Assembly (NCBI GenBank): GCA_022376465.1
Contig: JACDTU010000008.1
Coordinates: 496,001 to 560,000 of the forward strand
Reading direction: 5' to 3'
Length of the DNA: 64,000 nucleotides
Source: Cubamyces lactineus
Lineage: Eukaryota; Basidiomycota; Agaricomycetes; Polyporales; Polyporaceae
Shown: in pieces, positions 12,238-23,813 of the stretch
Layout: each line of letters opens with the position of its first letter
How positions within the stretch are numbered: position 1 is the first letter of the stretch
Translations under genes and position numbers: made by a program
The notes under the pieces: model-generated
Told to the model about the DNA's origin: nothing
Databases searched by the model: none
The model's input: the letters and a program-made list of their open reading frames with translations, nothing else

Positions 12238-12392
12238 GTTTGTTACCGTCCTGTATATTGCGCACGGCATACAATCACGTCCGCGGCCTTATGATGTGCC
12301 TCCGACGTTTGCGCAATCAGGAAGGCTATACTATACTAATGGTTCTAGTATCCCTTCCGAGTCCTCCATATCCTGCGGCTCAATTCGCAGTG

Positions 12393-14612
12393 TCAGGCCA
12401 TACCATGAATCAGCGCTTCCGCAGCCTGCGACCTCGGACGAACCGAGTACGCAAAATTCTCAACGTGTCTGCGCGTCGCATATCGTTCGTCAGCCACAGC
12501 GCGCCCAAGTCACATGCAGAGAGCACTGGCAAGTGCAGATATGAGACGTACGAGATGGACCCAGAGGTGGCCACCAACTCGACGGGGACTGGCCGTCCGT
12601 GCGCGTCGAGCGCGGGCACGATGTCGAACACGTGCAGTATGGAGGCGATGGCGACGAAGAGCACGCCCTCCGCAAAGTGTCTCCCTGGGCAGATCCTGCG
12701 TTCCCAAGCAAACGACCACCACCAGTCAGCGACATCAGTTAACTCCATCCGAGTCGCTTTGACGCGAGCGAGAGGTTACAATGCAGCGGAACACACCTTC
12801 TGCCGTAGCCGAACGCCATGCTGGAAGGGTCGGGAACGTCAGAGTTGAGGTCTTCCCCGTCGGAAGTGAGGAAGCGTTCTGGACGGAACGCGTCTGGCTC
12901 AGGGTAAACCTCGGGATCGTGCAGCATCGCCCTATGGATGCGTCCATGAGCGCATTGATACACACGCCGTCAGCGTCCCGCGCCCAGTCATTGCCCCCAT
13001 TGAAGCCATACTCACCAAATATTCGGCAAGACGATCGTCCCCTCAGGTATCCTCCACCCGCGGTACGTGTCCTCCTCCATACAACGGTGCGCGATCCCGA
13101 GCGGGCCGGCGTTGTGCCACCGGAGGCTCTCCTTCACGAGCGCTCGGATGTATGGAAGGGCGGGGCGGTCGCCGTGCTCGGGCATCCGGTCAGGCCCGAT
13201 GACGCGGTCAAGCTCGGCTTGGGCGCGGGCTTGGACGGAGGGGTGGAGGAGCCTTGCGCAGAAGAAGCCGAGGATGGTCATGGACGTCTGGGGTGAGCGT
13301 AGGAGATGAATCAGTATTTAGGACGGGACGGAGGTAGGAGTAGTGGTGGTGCGTACTGTGTCAATAGCAGCTACAATGATGATAGACCATGTGCGAGGCG
13401 AAATCAGGGTGCTAGGACGGATGCTGAGCGTTAAACCATACCTCCATAAGCCACCGAGGTCGTCTCCTTGATGATGCGTTCTTCTTCCTGACCCTTCTCG
13501 CCTTTGAAGCCTGACGATTGCTCCAGAAGCCGACTGAGCATAGATGGCAATGCTACACCGCGTTGTTGTCACGGAATGCATTTCAGAACGACCTGCAGAA
13601 TGAGTAGAGGTGTACAAGACGCGTACCATCGCGTCTTTAGCGAGATTGTATGGATCGTCGAGCATCACATCCGCCTGCTCTCGCCATAGCTGGGCCTTCT
13701 TCTGCCATCCGGTACCAGAGAACCAGGCGGGAACATGTCGCAGCCAAGGGATAAATTCGACGAAGAACGACCCCGGCATGAACACCTCCGAGAATCCAAT
13801 CTCCGCTTCTGTGAGGACGCGAACGTAGTAGAGCGCCTGCTCGTCCTCCATTTGCACCCCATGAACTACTGCGCAAGTCGTTTTCACGAGCAGCCTGTTC
13901 ATATCATGGTATGAGCTTGGTTGACATTGTGGTACGAAGCAAATAGCGGTGTGCTTACGACTTGAGCTCGGTAGCAAGGTCCTCTGGGACGTTGAGCAGT
14001 CGGCGGAGGAAACGGCGAGCCTCAAGCTGCTGAGTGGGCTCGTACTGCTTCACGACGTTGGAGTGGAAGTGCTGCCAAAACGGCTGACGGACACGTCGCC
14101 AGTCCTTACCGTACCTCTTCAACGCGAGAGTCCAGTCCCATCCCGTTCTGCATGCATATTCATGTAACTCGTCATGACCATGATGGGTTGGGCCGGGTGC
14201 TCACAGTTGCGTCATGATATTTGCGGGCCTGTCTGAATATATGGACGAACGCTTCTCGAGGAGGTCGAGAGCAGCGCTATGAGAATTTAGAATTACGAAG
14301 CTCTGCCCGAGCGCGTTCAGGGAGATCACATCGCCTATGTATGTGATGAGTATGTTCGACCACATAGAGGATTGACAACTCCGGATACGTACCAAGCTTT
14401 GCCGCGTAATCTCTGTACGCGATCCAGGCATGACTCTGGGAAATCTCGGGAACGTCACCAATGATGGGGAGACCGGGTGGACCGGGTGGCAAGGGAAGAC
14501 GACTAGTACGTCGATTTAGGATATAGCACCCGATGCAGCCAAGGATGAGCAGAGCGCCGAGAGCAAGTATGCATGCCGTCTGCGTTGAGTTATATGGGTT
14601 AGCGGCGAGCAT
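12393..14612 (-). CDS. Cytochrome P450 (OrdA-like), P450-B
   Basis: Paralogue of P450-A with the same exon plan. Seen: membrane anchor ACILALGALLILGCIGCYIL, hinge LPLPPGPPGLPIIGDVP, DAFRPERFL, ExxR in ALVKESLRWHN, haem loop FGYGRRICPGRHFAEG (joined across an intron near 12700-12780), and an I-helix reading AYGAAIDT after splicing, which keeps the D-T pair but has A-A where P450-A has A-G. A final intron (GTACGT to GCGCAG, about 12456-12555) gives a C-terminus ending EALIHGMA before TGA at 12393. An upstream in-frame ATG at 14636 lies only about 20 bp from the TATA box, too close to be on most transcripts, so 14612 is preferred. Intact as far as can be read. Substrate unknown. Confidence 0.88.
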
Positions 14613-14655
14613 CGGTTCAGGGCAGTTAGGTGGCATCCTGGTCCCCACCGGTGCT

Positions 14656-14663
14656 CTTATATA
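14656..14663 (-). promoter_or_regulatory. TATA box of P450-B; decides the start
   Basis: TATATAAG on the minus strand. The expected transcription start about 30 bp downstream (near 14630) falls inside or after the first ATG (14636), which favours initiation at 14612. The resulting TATA-to-ATG distance (about 44 bp) resembles that of P450-A. Confidence 0.55.
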
Positions 14664-15634
14664 GTGGACGCAGCGGATACGTGGAGGGTTTGCTGCAATG
14701 CTCGGCAACCGCGACTGGCAATACAAAAACTGAAGCAGCAAGACTGGAGGTGCAGCGGCACATCTGCCGGAGGAGAAGCGACAAGTCAATGAACGGATAT
14801 GGACAGGGCATTTACTTAGCATGAGAGTGAGCCGGGTCCGCGTCGATTGTACGATGGAATGACATCAGCTAACCGAGTATTAATCGAGGCCATCCAGAGG
14901 TGAGCGTAGATACTCCAGCTGGATCAGGTACTCACCGTGCAGTTGGGTTTGAGGGTACCCACAGGTTGACGGTCGTGCCAGCGTCTGGCTTTCTTGGACA
15001 AACCCATTGACATCTCAACTGCACCGTCAGGTACTCGTAGTAGCACTGACTGGGGCGAGCCAGACGGCCAAGCCGTGTTGGTACTTGAAGTAGGTACCAG
15101 GGCCAGTGCTAGCATGATGCAGTCATGAAAGACTCCATTCTTTGACGCCCACAGGCGCTTCGCCGGACTGGACCAGGGACTGACCAGGGCCGCCAACTGT
15201 CTGCACGGACCATTTAGCTTTCTCCATCGACTCTGTAAGTCCGACGCAGTACGGCTGGCTACACTGGAATACCGCCATGCTCAGCAGCTCAGCTTAGCGC
15301 AAGTCCTCACGTCGCCGCAGCGTGCATTAATGTGCTCTGCCGGTACCATTAACCCAGCACCTTGGCTCGAGCACATCGAGCTGCCAGTGAACATGGCAGA
15401 AACGCGCGCTACAGAAGCATGACGCCTTTGTGGGTCCACGGGAAAATACAGCCAAGCAGGTGTGCGAGGCTGCATCCGAGTCCGGTCGGCAACCTCATCG
15501 ATGCACAGACTCGGAGCACGAAGCGTCAGTCCTGGGAACCACCGAGAGTGCAGTGCGAAGCCTCTTCATCCTTACCTCCAAGTCTAGCAACTCTTAGCAC
15601 TGATACCCTGCCTTGCAGGCCAGCATCGAGCGCG
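14664..15634. other. Divergent intergenic region of P450-B and membrane protein 2
   Basis: About 1 kb without a convincing gene. A 90-codon minus ORF at 14924-15196 has no recognisable motif and no support. Confidence 0.5.
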
Positions 15635-16674
15635 ATGTCCTCACACACAGTCCTAGTGGACGACTCTGACACAGTCAGCATTCAATATGGCGGCGGTCAC
15701 AGCTGGTCCGCATACACTGGCACGAGTTTCGACGAAGTGGTGGAGGGGTCCATCCATAACTCGACGCTCCATGTAGCCACCGCGTCTGGCTCTTCGATGT
15801 CCTTCTCGTTCAATGGTGCGTAAATTATGACCTCAGATGCTACGTGCAGCCGTTGAAAGTTGTGACAATTACGCAGGCACCAGCGTCGCAGTCTTTGGCA
15901 GCGTTTGGCCTCCTGCGGCGACCTACGTCCCGCTCACAACATCTGAATACACCCTACTCAGGCTGAACCCGCGTACCAACGTGTCTACCGGTTCATTCCT
16001 GGCACCAAACCTCACGATTCCAAAGAACAACCTCAACTTCTACTCGTCAGGCAACATTCCTTACGACGCATACGTCCTTACGATCAACGTCACCCAAACT
16101 TCCATTGACTCTCCCTACTACCTGGACTACATCGCTTTCGAAGTCCCAGGGCCGGTACCATCCACCACTTCTATGCAAACAGCACGGTCGGATGAAACGA
16201 CTGGTGCCACCTCGGCGTCTTCTGCGGCACCTGGACCTGTGCTTCCTGTGGGCGCTATCATTGGCGTTGCGATAGGCAGTGTATGTGCGTTAGCCCTCGC
16301 CCTTGCCCTCGTCATTTTTGCGTGTCTGAGGCGACGGCCGCCTCCGTCAGAGTTCAACTATGGATCTGTAGGTCAACGCGGTACGTTCATTCTAGTATGC
16401 GCTGTGTGCATTACTCAAGGCATATAATATTGACATTACGGCTCAAGATCTGCCCTCCCCTGTCATTCCATACGTTACAAGTGGGACACAGTCGCAGATG
16501 GGATGCGATACGTCGATCTCTGCGCTCGGGCTCGGGGCTAATAGGCCAACCTCTCCCTTCGACGCCTCGAATATCGCCGGAGACAGTATGAATCGCCTGA
16601 TAGGCAGGCCTTCCTCTGCGAGCGACGGTCATGCTGTCGATGAGGAACCTCCTCCGGCATATACTCCGTCTTGA
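15635..16674 (+). CDS. Single-pass membrane protein with PPAY tail, paralogue 2
   Basis: Three exons with introns at 15816-15876 and 16381-16447, the same positions and phases as in paralogue 3. About 300 residues. Seen: MSSHTVLVDDSDTVSIQYGG, HNSTLHVATASGSSMSFSFNG, then TSVAVFGSVWPPAATYVPL and YYLDYIAFEVPGPVP. A short Thr/Ser stalk follows (much shorter than in paralogue 1), one helix (VGAIIGVAIGSVCALALALA), then CLRRRPPPSEFNYGSVGQR and a tail ending EEPPPAYTPS. Complete and in frame. Function unknown: the ectodomain resembles a carbohydrate-binding-like beta fold only in its general strand pattern, which is inference. It lies head to tail with paralogue 3. Confidence 0.8.
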
Positions 16675-17593
16675 CCTGCATGCTGCAGGTCGACATGCCA
16701 TCCGTTCAGCCAACTTGGCAGTGTTTGTCTGCAGTGTTCGCCAGGTCACGAGTCACCACACTATCATAAAACACCTTCCGACTATAAGGCATACTCACCA
16801 GGAAGGTATCTATATACAGATTAGTTTCATTAATTTTGGCTTTCTCCTCGACTCCAGGCTCGAGCAATGTTACTACATCCCTAGGTACTTTGTGTGCTGA
16901 CCCATCCGAAAGCGCTCGCACTTCTCTTCCCAATTTCCGTATACCCAGATCTCCGCAAGTTCCCAGTCTCTCACCAGTCAGCCCTTCTCCATGCCCGCGC
17001 GATGTTCACTTCGAGGCACCACAATCGTGCTTTACGCCTAATACTGACGGGAGGATGCGGGCCTCGCTGCCGAGACCGCGAGTAGGTCGGCGCACTGCCA
17101 CCGCAGGTTCTCATCGACGTCCCCGGGCTATCACGGCTTTCAAATTCCCCTCCTTCCCATCAATCTTCAGCCTTCTGCCCCCTCTGTCCAGCTCTTCCGC
17201 AATGTTGAGCTGCGCAAATCCACCGTTCATAACTCTGTGTGAGTCTATGTGTATATGTGTGCCTAGCACATGGGCGCTTTTCTACCCACGGTGAAAGGCT
17301 GCACTGTTCGTGGCTTCGAGGCATTGTTGGGCCACGCGACATCGATATTCGGAAAATCACGATCCCGAGGCACAACGCAATGCGCGCATGCGATGGAGTT
17401 TCAGTCCCCCTGGAGGCCGAATCGTCATATTTCAAACGTCGGGGCTTCTATGCATACACACTGCCCTTTGCGTCCCCGAGGATACCAAATCCCGCCCTCC
17501 CCTCCCCTTCTCTTCTCGTTTCCGTCATCTTCAGGCTTGTTCTCCTTGGCTGCATTCTACTAGTTTATTATTCTTTCCCGTTCACGACCTCTC
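16675..17593. other. Intergenic region between membrane proteins 2 and 3
   Basis: About 920 bp. Several short overlapping ORFs, none with motifs. A pyrimidine-rich stretch (about 17490-17580) directly precedes the ATG of paralogue 3 and is a plausible core promoter without a clear TATA. Confidence 0.45.
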
Positions 17594-18962
17594 ATGCCCA
17601 ACCAGACCCACACGATCAAGGTCGACGCGTCTGACACGTCTCGATTCACATACTACAACGTGCTGCAGTATGGTCCGTACCACGGCCAAGGGTGGTCGAT
17701 GCTCACTGGGGCAAGCGTCGACCCGGACAAGGAAGGCCCGATCTACAACAATACACTGCAGGTAGCGCCCCTCGAGGACATCAGCGTCGAGTTCCCGTTC
17801 AATGGTGAGTGTGCCATCCAACACGGCGCGTCTGCCGCTAGTATGCACTCGCACCCGCGCGTGTGGTCCAAGTATCCTCAATGCTCACCGAAAGGTTGCG
17901 CGCGTACGCTTATAGGCACGCGTATTTCCGTGTTTGGCACGATTCGCCCACCAACGGCGTCCTACGCGCCCCTACCAGTGTCCAAGTACAGCGTGATCGG
18001 GTGGGACTGGGGCGGGATCCCTGCGATGAACCCGTTCGAGGCGCCAAACGTCACCGAGCCGCAGAACAACGTCAACTTCTGGTCGTCGCAGGAGATGCCG
18101 TACAAGGCGTACATCCTCACGATCAACGTCACGACCGCGACCGCGAACATGCCGTTCTACCTCGACTATGTCACGGTAGAGGTGCCCGGCCCGGATCCGA
18201 ACGCGACGAGTTCAACATCGGCGACGGTGACTAGTTCTACGAGCGGCTCGCACACGAGCACTGATGGGCACAAGAACACGTCGCCGGCGGTCGCGGGTGC
18301 TTCGCATAGGTCGTCGGTTCCTGTTGGCGCGATCGTGGGCGCGACAATAGGCGGGATCGTACTCATCGCCGCAGCGTTGTTCGCGCTGCTGCGCTGGTAC
18401 CGGAGAAGGGTGAGGGTACCGCCCGAATACGACTACGGCTCAGTCGCCCAGCAAGGTGAGATTCATACACAACGCGCGGGGCCTGTGCTGACGCGCGACG
18501 GATTCCTTCGCAGACACGCCTCCACACGTCATTCCCTTCGTCGACCCATCGCAATCGGTCGCGATGGCACAAGCAGGCGACCGCGGCCTCATGTTCATCC
18601 CGGGGCTCCCAAGCTCAACAGCCTCGCACTCGCTCCCGCGTCCACAATCCCCCGCCATCCTGCCTGCGCAAAAGGCGCTCGCGATGGCTGCTGCCGCGCG
18701 CCAGGGCTCGATGGACGTGCAGTCGCCCGGGGCGGGGTCGCGCGTCACTGGGGCGGGGGACCGCAAGGATCCCGCGGCGTTCCAGCAGAACGCGAGCAGA
18801 CCGCACACTCCGGGGCCGGGCGCGTCGTCGTCGGAGGCGGGGTCGAGCAGCGGCGGACCGTCCATCGCGGGAGTGCTGTATCCGAGCCCGTCTGCGAGCG
18901 ATTTGAGACACGTTCTGGCCGCGGAGGACGACGAGCTGCCCCCCGCGTACACGCCATCATGA
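17594..18962 (+). CDS. Single-pass membrane protein with PPAY tail, paralogue 3
   Basis: Three exons; introns at 17805-17915 (111 nt, so it reads through in frame) and 18456-18513. About 400 residues. Seen: MPNQTHTIKVDASDTSRFTY, YNNTLQVAPLEDISVEFPFN, TRISVFGTIRPPTASYAPL, YYLDYVTVEVPGPDP with FYLDY variation, a Thr/Ser stalk, one helix (VGAIVGATIGGIVLIAAAL), a basic flank WYRRRVRVPPEYDYGSV, and a long tail with Ala/Gly/Pro-rich stretches ending DDELPPAYTPS. Its last exon has been duplicated 3 kb downstream without the rest of the gene (21531-21941). The duplicated exon is GC-rich and close to the original. Confidence 0.82.
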
Positions 18963-19539
18963 CCATGATGATGCCCGACCTGGACGCCTTGCTATGTTCG
19001 ATCGATGCTCTGTATGTGCTCTTGACTGCTCCGAACTGCTTGCTGTAGCTATGGTTTTATGGGCTAGATTATCGCTGGCGTCATGTCCGGCGAGGATATC
19101 GGTAGGTTTTACCTGGAGGTAGGCGGAGTTACGTTACTTATGCTTGAGATTGTCATGCTTGTTCACGTTGGACGTTCCTTTGACTCATGTCGTCCAGACA
19201 TCCTACTGTACTTTGTGTAATTTCTTGTTCTCGAGTCTGCACGCTTGCCAGTGTGTTGTCCGGACGATGTTCTCGCCCCACCTCCCTCCGTTTCATGCGG
19301 TACACATTCATGGTTAGCCTGGCAATCTAGCATACTAATAGTAAGAGACACCCAGACGAAAGGTAGAGGGCATTGGGCAGGCCGATGACGCGTCGGAGTT
19401 GAGATTGCGCGCGCACGGGCACGACTTCGGGTTCGCACTAGATATCTAGCCTCTCATCAGTGCTCACTGCTGCTCGCAATCAGTATCCCCCCAGCTACGA
19501 GTTGCACCCAGCCCTAAGCCGACATACGCTACTATCACC
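18963..19539. other. 3' flank of membrane protein 3 and 5' flank of the 126-aa gene copy
   Basis: Non-coding in both duplication units. The matching stretch in unit 2 is 21942-21973 plus 23259-23813. It contains the TA dinucleotide at 18993-18994 that is occupied by a transposon in unit 2. Confidence 0.6.
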
Positions 19540-19924
19540 ATGCCTCTCAGTCCCGCTCTAGCGGCCGCTTTCCAATATATCGCCGATCAAGTTAACAATC
19601 TGAACGAAGTGCAATACTTCGATCTGACCATCAAAACGTACACGAAGGAGCTCCGGTTTGGCGGCCGAAAGTTTACCTTCGTGAAGCTCGGGTACTCCCT
19701 GGCAGCTAGGCACCTTCGCCGGCATTGGCTACAAAATCAGGTTCTTCAAACCGTATCAGGTTGGAATCGAGCAGGAATGGACTATCTGGGTCATGAATGC
19801 TGTGGATGCTGTTGCCGTCAATCGGAAGACGGTTGTGGCAGGGATACACACCATTATCAACGACCCCAACACTGCGAAAGCAGCGTGGACGCTTGATGCG
19901 AACCAGTACGCGTCGGCTTCATGA
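19540..19924 (+). pseudogene. Frameshifted copy of the 126-residue protein gene
   Basis: Paralogue of 23814-24194. The frame agrees from MPLSPALAAAFQYIADQV to FVKLGYS. There, near 19696-19712, a small insertion and a small deletion relative to the other copy give a net +1 shift. Past that point the conserved sequence continues in the neighbouring frame (EQEWTIWVMNAVDAVAVNRK, NDPNTAKAAWTLDANQYA) to TGA at 19924. No intron of normal size repairs it. It is either a recent pseudogene or a sequence error. Confidence 0.7.
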
Positions 19925-20239
19925 GACACTGTGAATAGAATGCCATATATCGGGCTGTGGTAACAGACGTTTAAACTGAGGACGTCAGACAGTACATTTG
20001 TATCCAGATTGAACACGGGACGAAGCTGAATTATGTGCGTAAAATCTATCACTTACCGTCTACGGTACTTACAGAAGGTGGTTCACGTAATGTGTTACAG
20101 TCGATGTCAGTTGCTTTAGAGGGAGCTTTCCGAGGAGAGGAAACGGGGATCGCGGGTGATCTACTAATGGCAAAGGGATATGTCTTGTGTGCCCGATATA
20201 CACGCGTGTACAAGGGCTAGGGGTATACAGCATCTTGTA

Positions 20240-21365
20240 TCAGGATAAAACTGGCAAACGCAACGCTTTGAGGCTGCATAGTGCATTCTTGACACGCTCC
20301 CAGACACGAACTCCCCATAAAATGCCGGCTAGGACTTGACGAGCCCGACGAGCAGTGGGACGGCAGTGGCAAACCGCCGTACACCCACGCTCCTTCCCTT
20401 TGAGCCAATCGTTGTATAGTCGAGCAATGAGCGGCGGTCTTTTTCTGTAGTACAGCTTGAAAGACACATGAATGAAAGTTTTACGGATATACATGCAAAT
20501 GAGACACACCTCCAACGCCTGTTGCATCATGAGAGCTGCGCAATATACGTCCCAGGAGTACGGGTCGAAATACGTGATGTCATATTCCAGACGATATTGG
20601 CTGGGAGGCAGTGTTATAGCACGTTGTAGTCCAGGCCCAAGGGGTAGCTGGAGTGACGATCCAAAATCAATGAAGTAGACCCTCCCGGGCACAACGTTAG
20701 GGTAACGCTGGCCTATGTCACGTTCAGCAGCGACAACGTTGCCCAGGCAAATATCCTACATCATCAAGCCGTGAGTTACGCCGCCGTACAATACAACCAC
20801 CAGAGAAAGACTGTACCATATGCGCTATTTGTAAGCTGTGCATGAACTCGATGCCCTATAAGTTTAATGTCACTCGACCCATCAGCGAGAATGTCTGTAG
20901 ATGTACCGACCTCCATCAGCTGTAGAAACATGTCCAACGCGCGGGATAGCGGTGCATTGAAGCCTATCAGGGCGTCAAAGTCGGTCAAGGATGGCGTAAT
21001 CAGGAGCGGATGTCCAGCCTCAGGCGGTGTCAATTCTCCAGGGATGGTATGATTCCGAGGGTCAGGAAGTTGGGAGAGTCGTTGGAATATTGCCGCTTCC
21101 TCGGTATCGGTGTCCAGAATCTTGATATGGTATAGAGGCTCCTTCAACAAAGAGGTCCTGTATACAACACCCTGTAGCTTGTTTATGAGAGTGCCCCGGG
21201 ATAAGTGTAGAATGAGTGACGTACAATCTTACAGGGATAGGCAGGCTCGAGTTCGAAGCCTCGGCGGATTACTTCGGGGTGCGACTTGAGCCGTGCGGGC
21301 ACCTCGAGGACCATGAGCTCACCGTCTTCATCTATTTCGTACCACGGTGGATTTCCTGAAGACAT
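20240..21365 (-). CDS. Protein kinase-like protein (divergent agaricomycete family), copy 1
   Basis: About 290 residues from five exons. Seen: start MSSGNPPWYEIDEDGELMVL; an N-lobe with YHIKILDTDTEEAAIFQRL, where the K and the following E could be the ATP-anchoring pair; after an intron GIEFMHSLQIAHM, joined to DICLGNVV to give an H-x-D-x4-N catalytic loop; then VYFIDFGSSLQLPLGPGLQ, a DFG-like magnesium loop; and YDITYFDPYSWDVYCAALMMQ. A short C-terminal part contains KGKERGCTAVCHCRPTARRA. The intron near 20455-20510 was set at 54 nt to keep this last frame. The catalytic HRD arginine is replaced (HMD), so activity is uncertain. Family known only as kinase-like proteins; substrate unknown. 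It is paired with the 126-aa gene in both duplication units. Confidence 0.72.
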
Positions 21366-21530
21366 GACTTTTCGCTAAGGGTCAGAGGCTCTTGCCAGCG
21401 GCTGCCTTTACAGTGGATTGACAAGGAGTCGGGGAGGGGTGATGCGTGAGGCTACGGCCACGTGGCAAGAACAGCTTGCCGCGTCCTCGGCAAGTCGGCG
21501 TATATGAGAGGGATAGGTACTGTATGATCA

Positions 21531-21941
21531 CAATCAGTCGCGATGGCACAAGCAGGCGACCGCGGCCTCATGTTCATCCCGGGGCTCCCAAGCTCAACAC
21601 CCTCGCCCTCGCTCCCGCGTCCACAATCCCCCGCCATCCTGCCTTCGCAAAAGGCGCTCGCGATGGCTGCTGCCGCGCGCCAGGGCTCGATGAACGTGCA
21701 GTCGCCCGGGGCGGGGTCGAGCGTCACTGGGGCGGGGGACCACAAGGATCCCGCGGCGCTCCAGCAGAACGCGAGTAGATCGCACACTCCGGGGCCGGGC
21801 GCGTCGTCGTCGGAGGCGGGGTCGAGCAGCGGCAGACCGTCCATCGCGGGGATGCTGTATTCGAGCCCGTCTGCGAGCGATTTGAGACACGTTCTGGCCG
21901 CGGAGGACGACGAGCTGCCGCCTGCGTACACGCCGTCATGA
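21531..21941 (+). pseudogene. Promoterless duplicate of the last exon of membrane protein 3
   Basis: Matches 18552-18962 with few changes and stays open to the same PPAYTPS end and TGA. Ectodomain, stalk and transmembrane exons are absent, so it cannot make a membrane protein. The breakpoint lies just inside the exon, at the sequence around GTCGCGATGG. A start at the internal ATG (21543) would give a soluble 132-residue proline/serine-rich tail with a PPAY motif; nothing shows it is expressed. Confidence 0.8.
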
Positions 21942-21973
21942 CCATGATGATGCCCGACCTGGACGCCTTGCTA

Positions 21974-23258
21974 CACCGTGGGCCTGACTTCTGGTCAAAA
22001 TCATCCCCAAATATCTGTTGAAAGCAACCAGTACTGGTGGTGAAATAAGCCATTCACATGGTAAAATCACTGTCTATGCGGCCACCCGACAGCAAGATGG
22101 CCGAATTCAACACTTGCATCTTGCGTCAAAATAACCTCCCACCATGGGTATCTTCACTAGACTGGTTCACCAGGCGCAGTGTTGACATTCGACTGATGAG
22201 CGGGTGATATTGCCATGCATTTCATTCCGTTGTATATTATACAGCACGAGACAAATTGCGTAGCGATGCTAGTAAACTATATCCACAACAAGCTTTTGCT
22301 ACTATTACATGCGGGAGCTCGTAGATAGCATTGAGACAGAGGGTTCGTGGTGAACGTGGGGAATGTGACTTTCAGAGTATAGATACCGTAGCTACTGCAT
22401 CCAAATATACAATACTCACCTGGTGCCCGTTGATCGTTCGACGTCGCCCTGCCCGCTGCCCGTCTACTCGCGAGAATTCGTCCAGTACGAAGGGCCCTGT
22501 AATCAGTAGGAGAGATGTATGAGTTATGAATACGTGTGAGTAGGTGCTCATCTAAAGATACGGGAGGCCATGGCCATAAGTCCAACTGTACAGAACCATT
22601 ATCAGTACCAGTGTCGACACGGAAGAAGGATCAATGGCCGTACCGGAGATGCATACGCGCGAGGCAACCATGTGTATAGATTACACGATAGCTGGCGTGG
22701 CCTGTGATACTGCAGCCAACACGGACAGTGACTCCGCGCGTGCTAGTAGCGGATTCGTCGCGATAGGTATGTGGACTGTCGCAGAAAGTGGTCGTAATGG
22801 TGGTGGTCAGGAGTAAAGCGACACCGATGGGCAGCAGAGCCTGATAAGCCAATAAGCGCTGGCATGCAAGAAGCGCTCACAACTTAGCGAAATTGTAGCA
22901 AAATGGCTCTATACACCACCGGCCGTTCGAAGCTCTACAATATGGCCCAAAGAACATATACATTGTGTCGCATGAGGTTTATTGATGTATATGGATATAC
23001 AGAGGCCAGCTATTGATGTCGACACGTTGTTTACAAGATTTCAGGAATCAACAGGGACTCGGTCGTGAAAATCACCTCCCCACGGCAGGTGTCTGGCCGT
23101 CAAGATTTTGGCGAGTAAAAACACCACCTAATGAGGGTATTTGTTAGTGGTTATTTTGCCTGAATATCACCACCTGCACAGAATCACTACCGCGAGAGGT
23201 GAAATTGCTTTTTCACTGGGCACACCGGTGCTTTTCACCCGCTTTTGTGCCCACAGTG
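21974..23258. mobile_element. 1,285-bp non-autonomous DNA transposon with TA target duplication
   Basis: Inserted in duplication unit 2; the paralogous empty site is at 18993-18994. The element begins CACCGTGGGC and ends GCCCACAGTG, imperfect inverted repeats of about 10 bp, flanked by TA on both sides (21972-21973 and 23259-23260). Subterminal regions carry repeated GGTGAAA/TTTCACC-type words. It has no ORF that looks like a transposase. The TA duplication suits Tc1/mariner; the CACTG-type terminus also suits the CACTA-Mirage-Chapaev group. Which one is not decided by the sequence. Confidence 0.85.
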
Positions 23259-23260
23259 TA

Positions 23261-23813
23261 TGTTCGATCGATGCTCTGTATGTGCTCTCGACTGTTCCGG
23301 ACTGCTTACTGTAGCTATTGTTCTTATGGGCTAGACGGCTAGTTTGTCGCTGGTGTCATGTCCGGTGAGGATATCGGTGGGCTTTACCTCAGGCTGGAGG
23401 TAGATAGTTCTACGTTACTTTTTATATTGGATTGCTATGCTCGTTTCCGTTGGACGTTCGTTTGTTCTTCATGTCGTCCGGACATCCTACTGTATCTTGT
23501 GTAATGACATCACGGTTTTCTTACTCTCAGGCTACACGGGCGATGTCCTCGCCCCAACCCCTCCGTTTCATGCGATACACACTCACGGTAGCCTGGCAAT
23601 CTAGCATACTGATAGTAAGAGACACCCGGACGAAAGGTATAGGGCATCGGGTTGGCCGATGACGCGTCGGAGTTGAGATTGCGCGCGCACGGGCACGACT
23701 CCGGGTTCGCATTAGATATCTGGCTTCTCATCAGTGCTCACTGCTGCTCGCAATCAGTATCCCCCCAGCTACGAGTTGCACCCAGCCCTGAGCCGACATA
23801 CGCTACTATCACC
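23261..23813. other. 5' flank of the 126-aa gene, unit 2
   Basis: Aligns with 18995-19539 of unit 1. Non-coding; the last 100 bp before the ATG are the best conserved part, as expected of a promoter/5' UTR. Confidence 0.55.

Larger units (their letters stand above)
18552..21502. repeat. Tandem segmental duplication, unit 1 (2.95 kb)
   Basis: From the last exon of membrane protein 3 to just past the start of the kinase-like gene, the sequence recurs in the same order and orientation at 21531-25783. Only about 28 bp separates the end of unit 1 from the start of unit 2. Unit 1 lacks the DNA element at 18993-18994 and so serves as the empty-site reference. Confidence 0.88.

Noticed and set aside
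11208..12270. Alternative ORFs on both strands over membrane protein 1
   Set aside because: Shadows of its low-complexity Ser/Pro stalk and tail; the sense frame has a transmembrane helix and conserved ends.
14924..15196. 90-codon minus ORF upstream of P450-B
   Set aside because: No motif, no conserved splice signals, no paralogue in the window.
7008..18962. Secondary-metabolite biosynthetic cluster
   Set aside because: Two P450s without any synthase, cyclase, methyltransferase or transporter in the window is not enough.
19680..19712. An intron explaining the frameshift in the unit-1 126-aa gene
   Set aside because: The only GT...AG pair spans about 14 nt, far below any functional intron length here, and the intact copy has no intron at this point.
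22634..22816. 60-codon ORF within the TA-flanked element as a transposase
   Set aside because: Too short, and no DDE or other catalytic pattern; the element is treated as non-autonomous.
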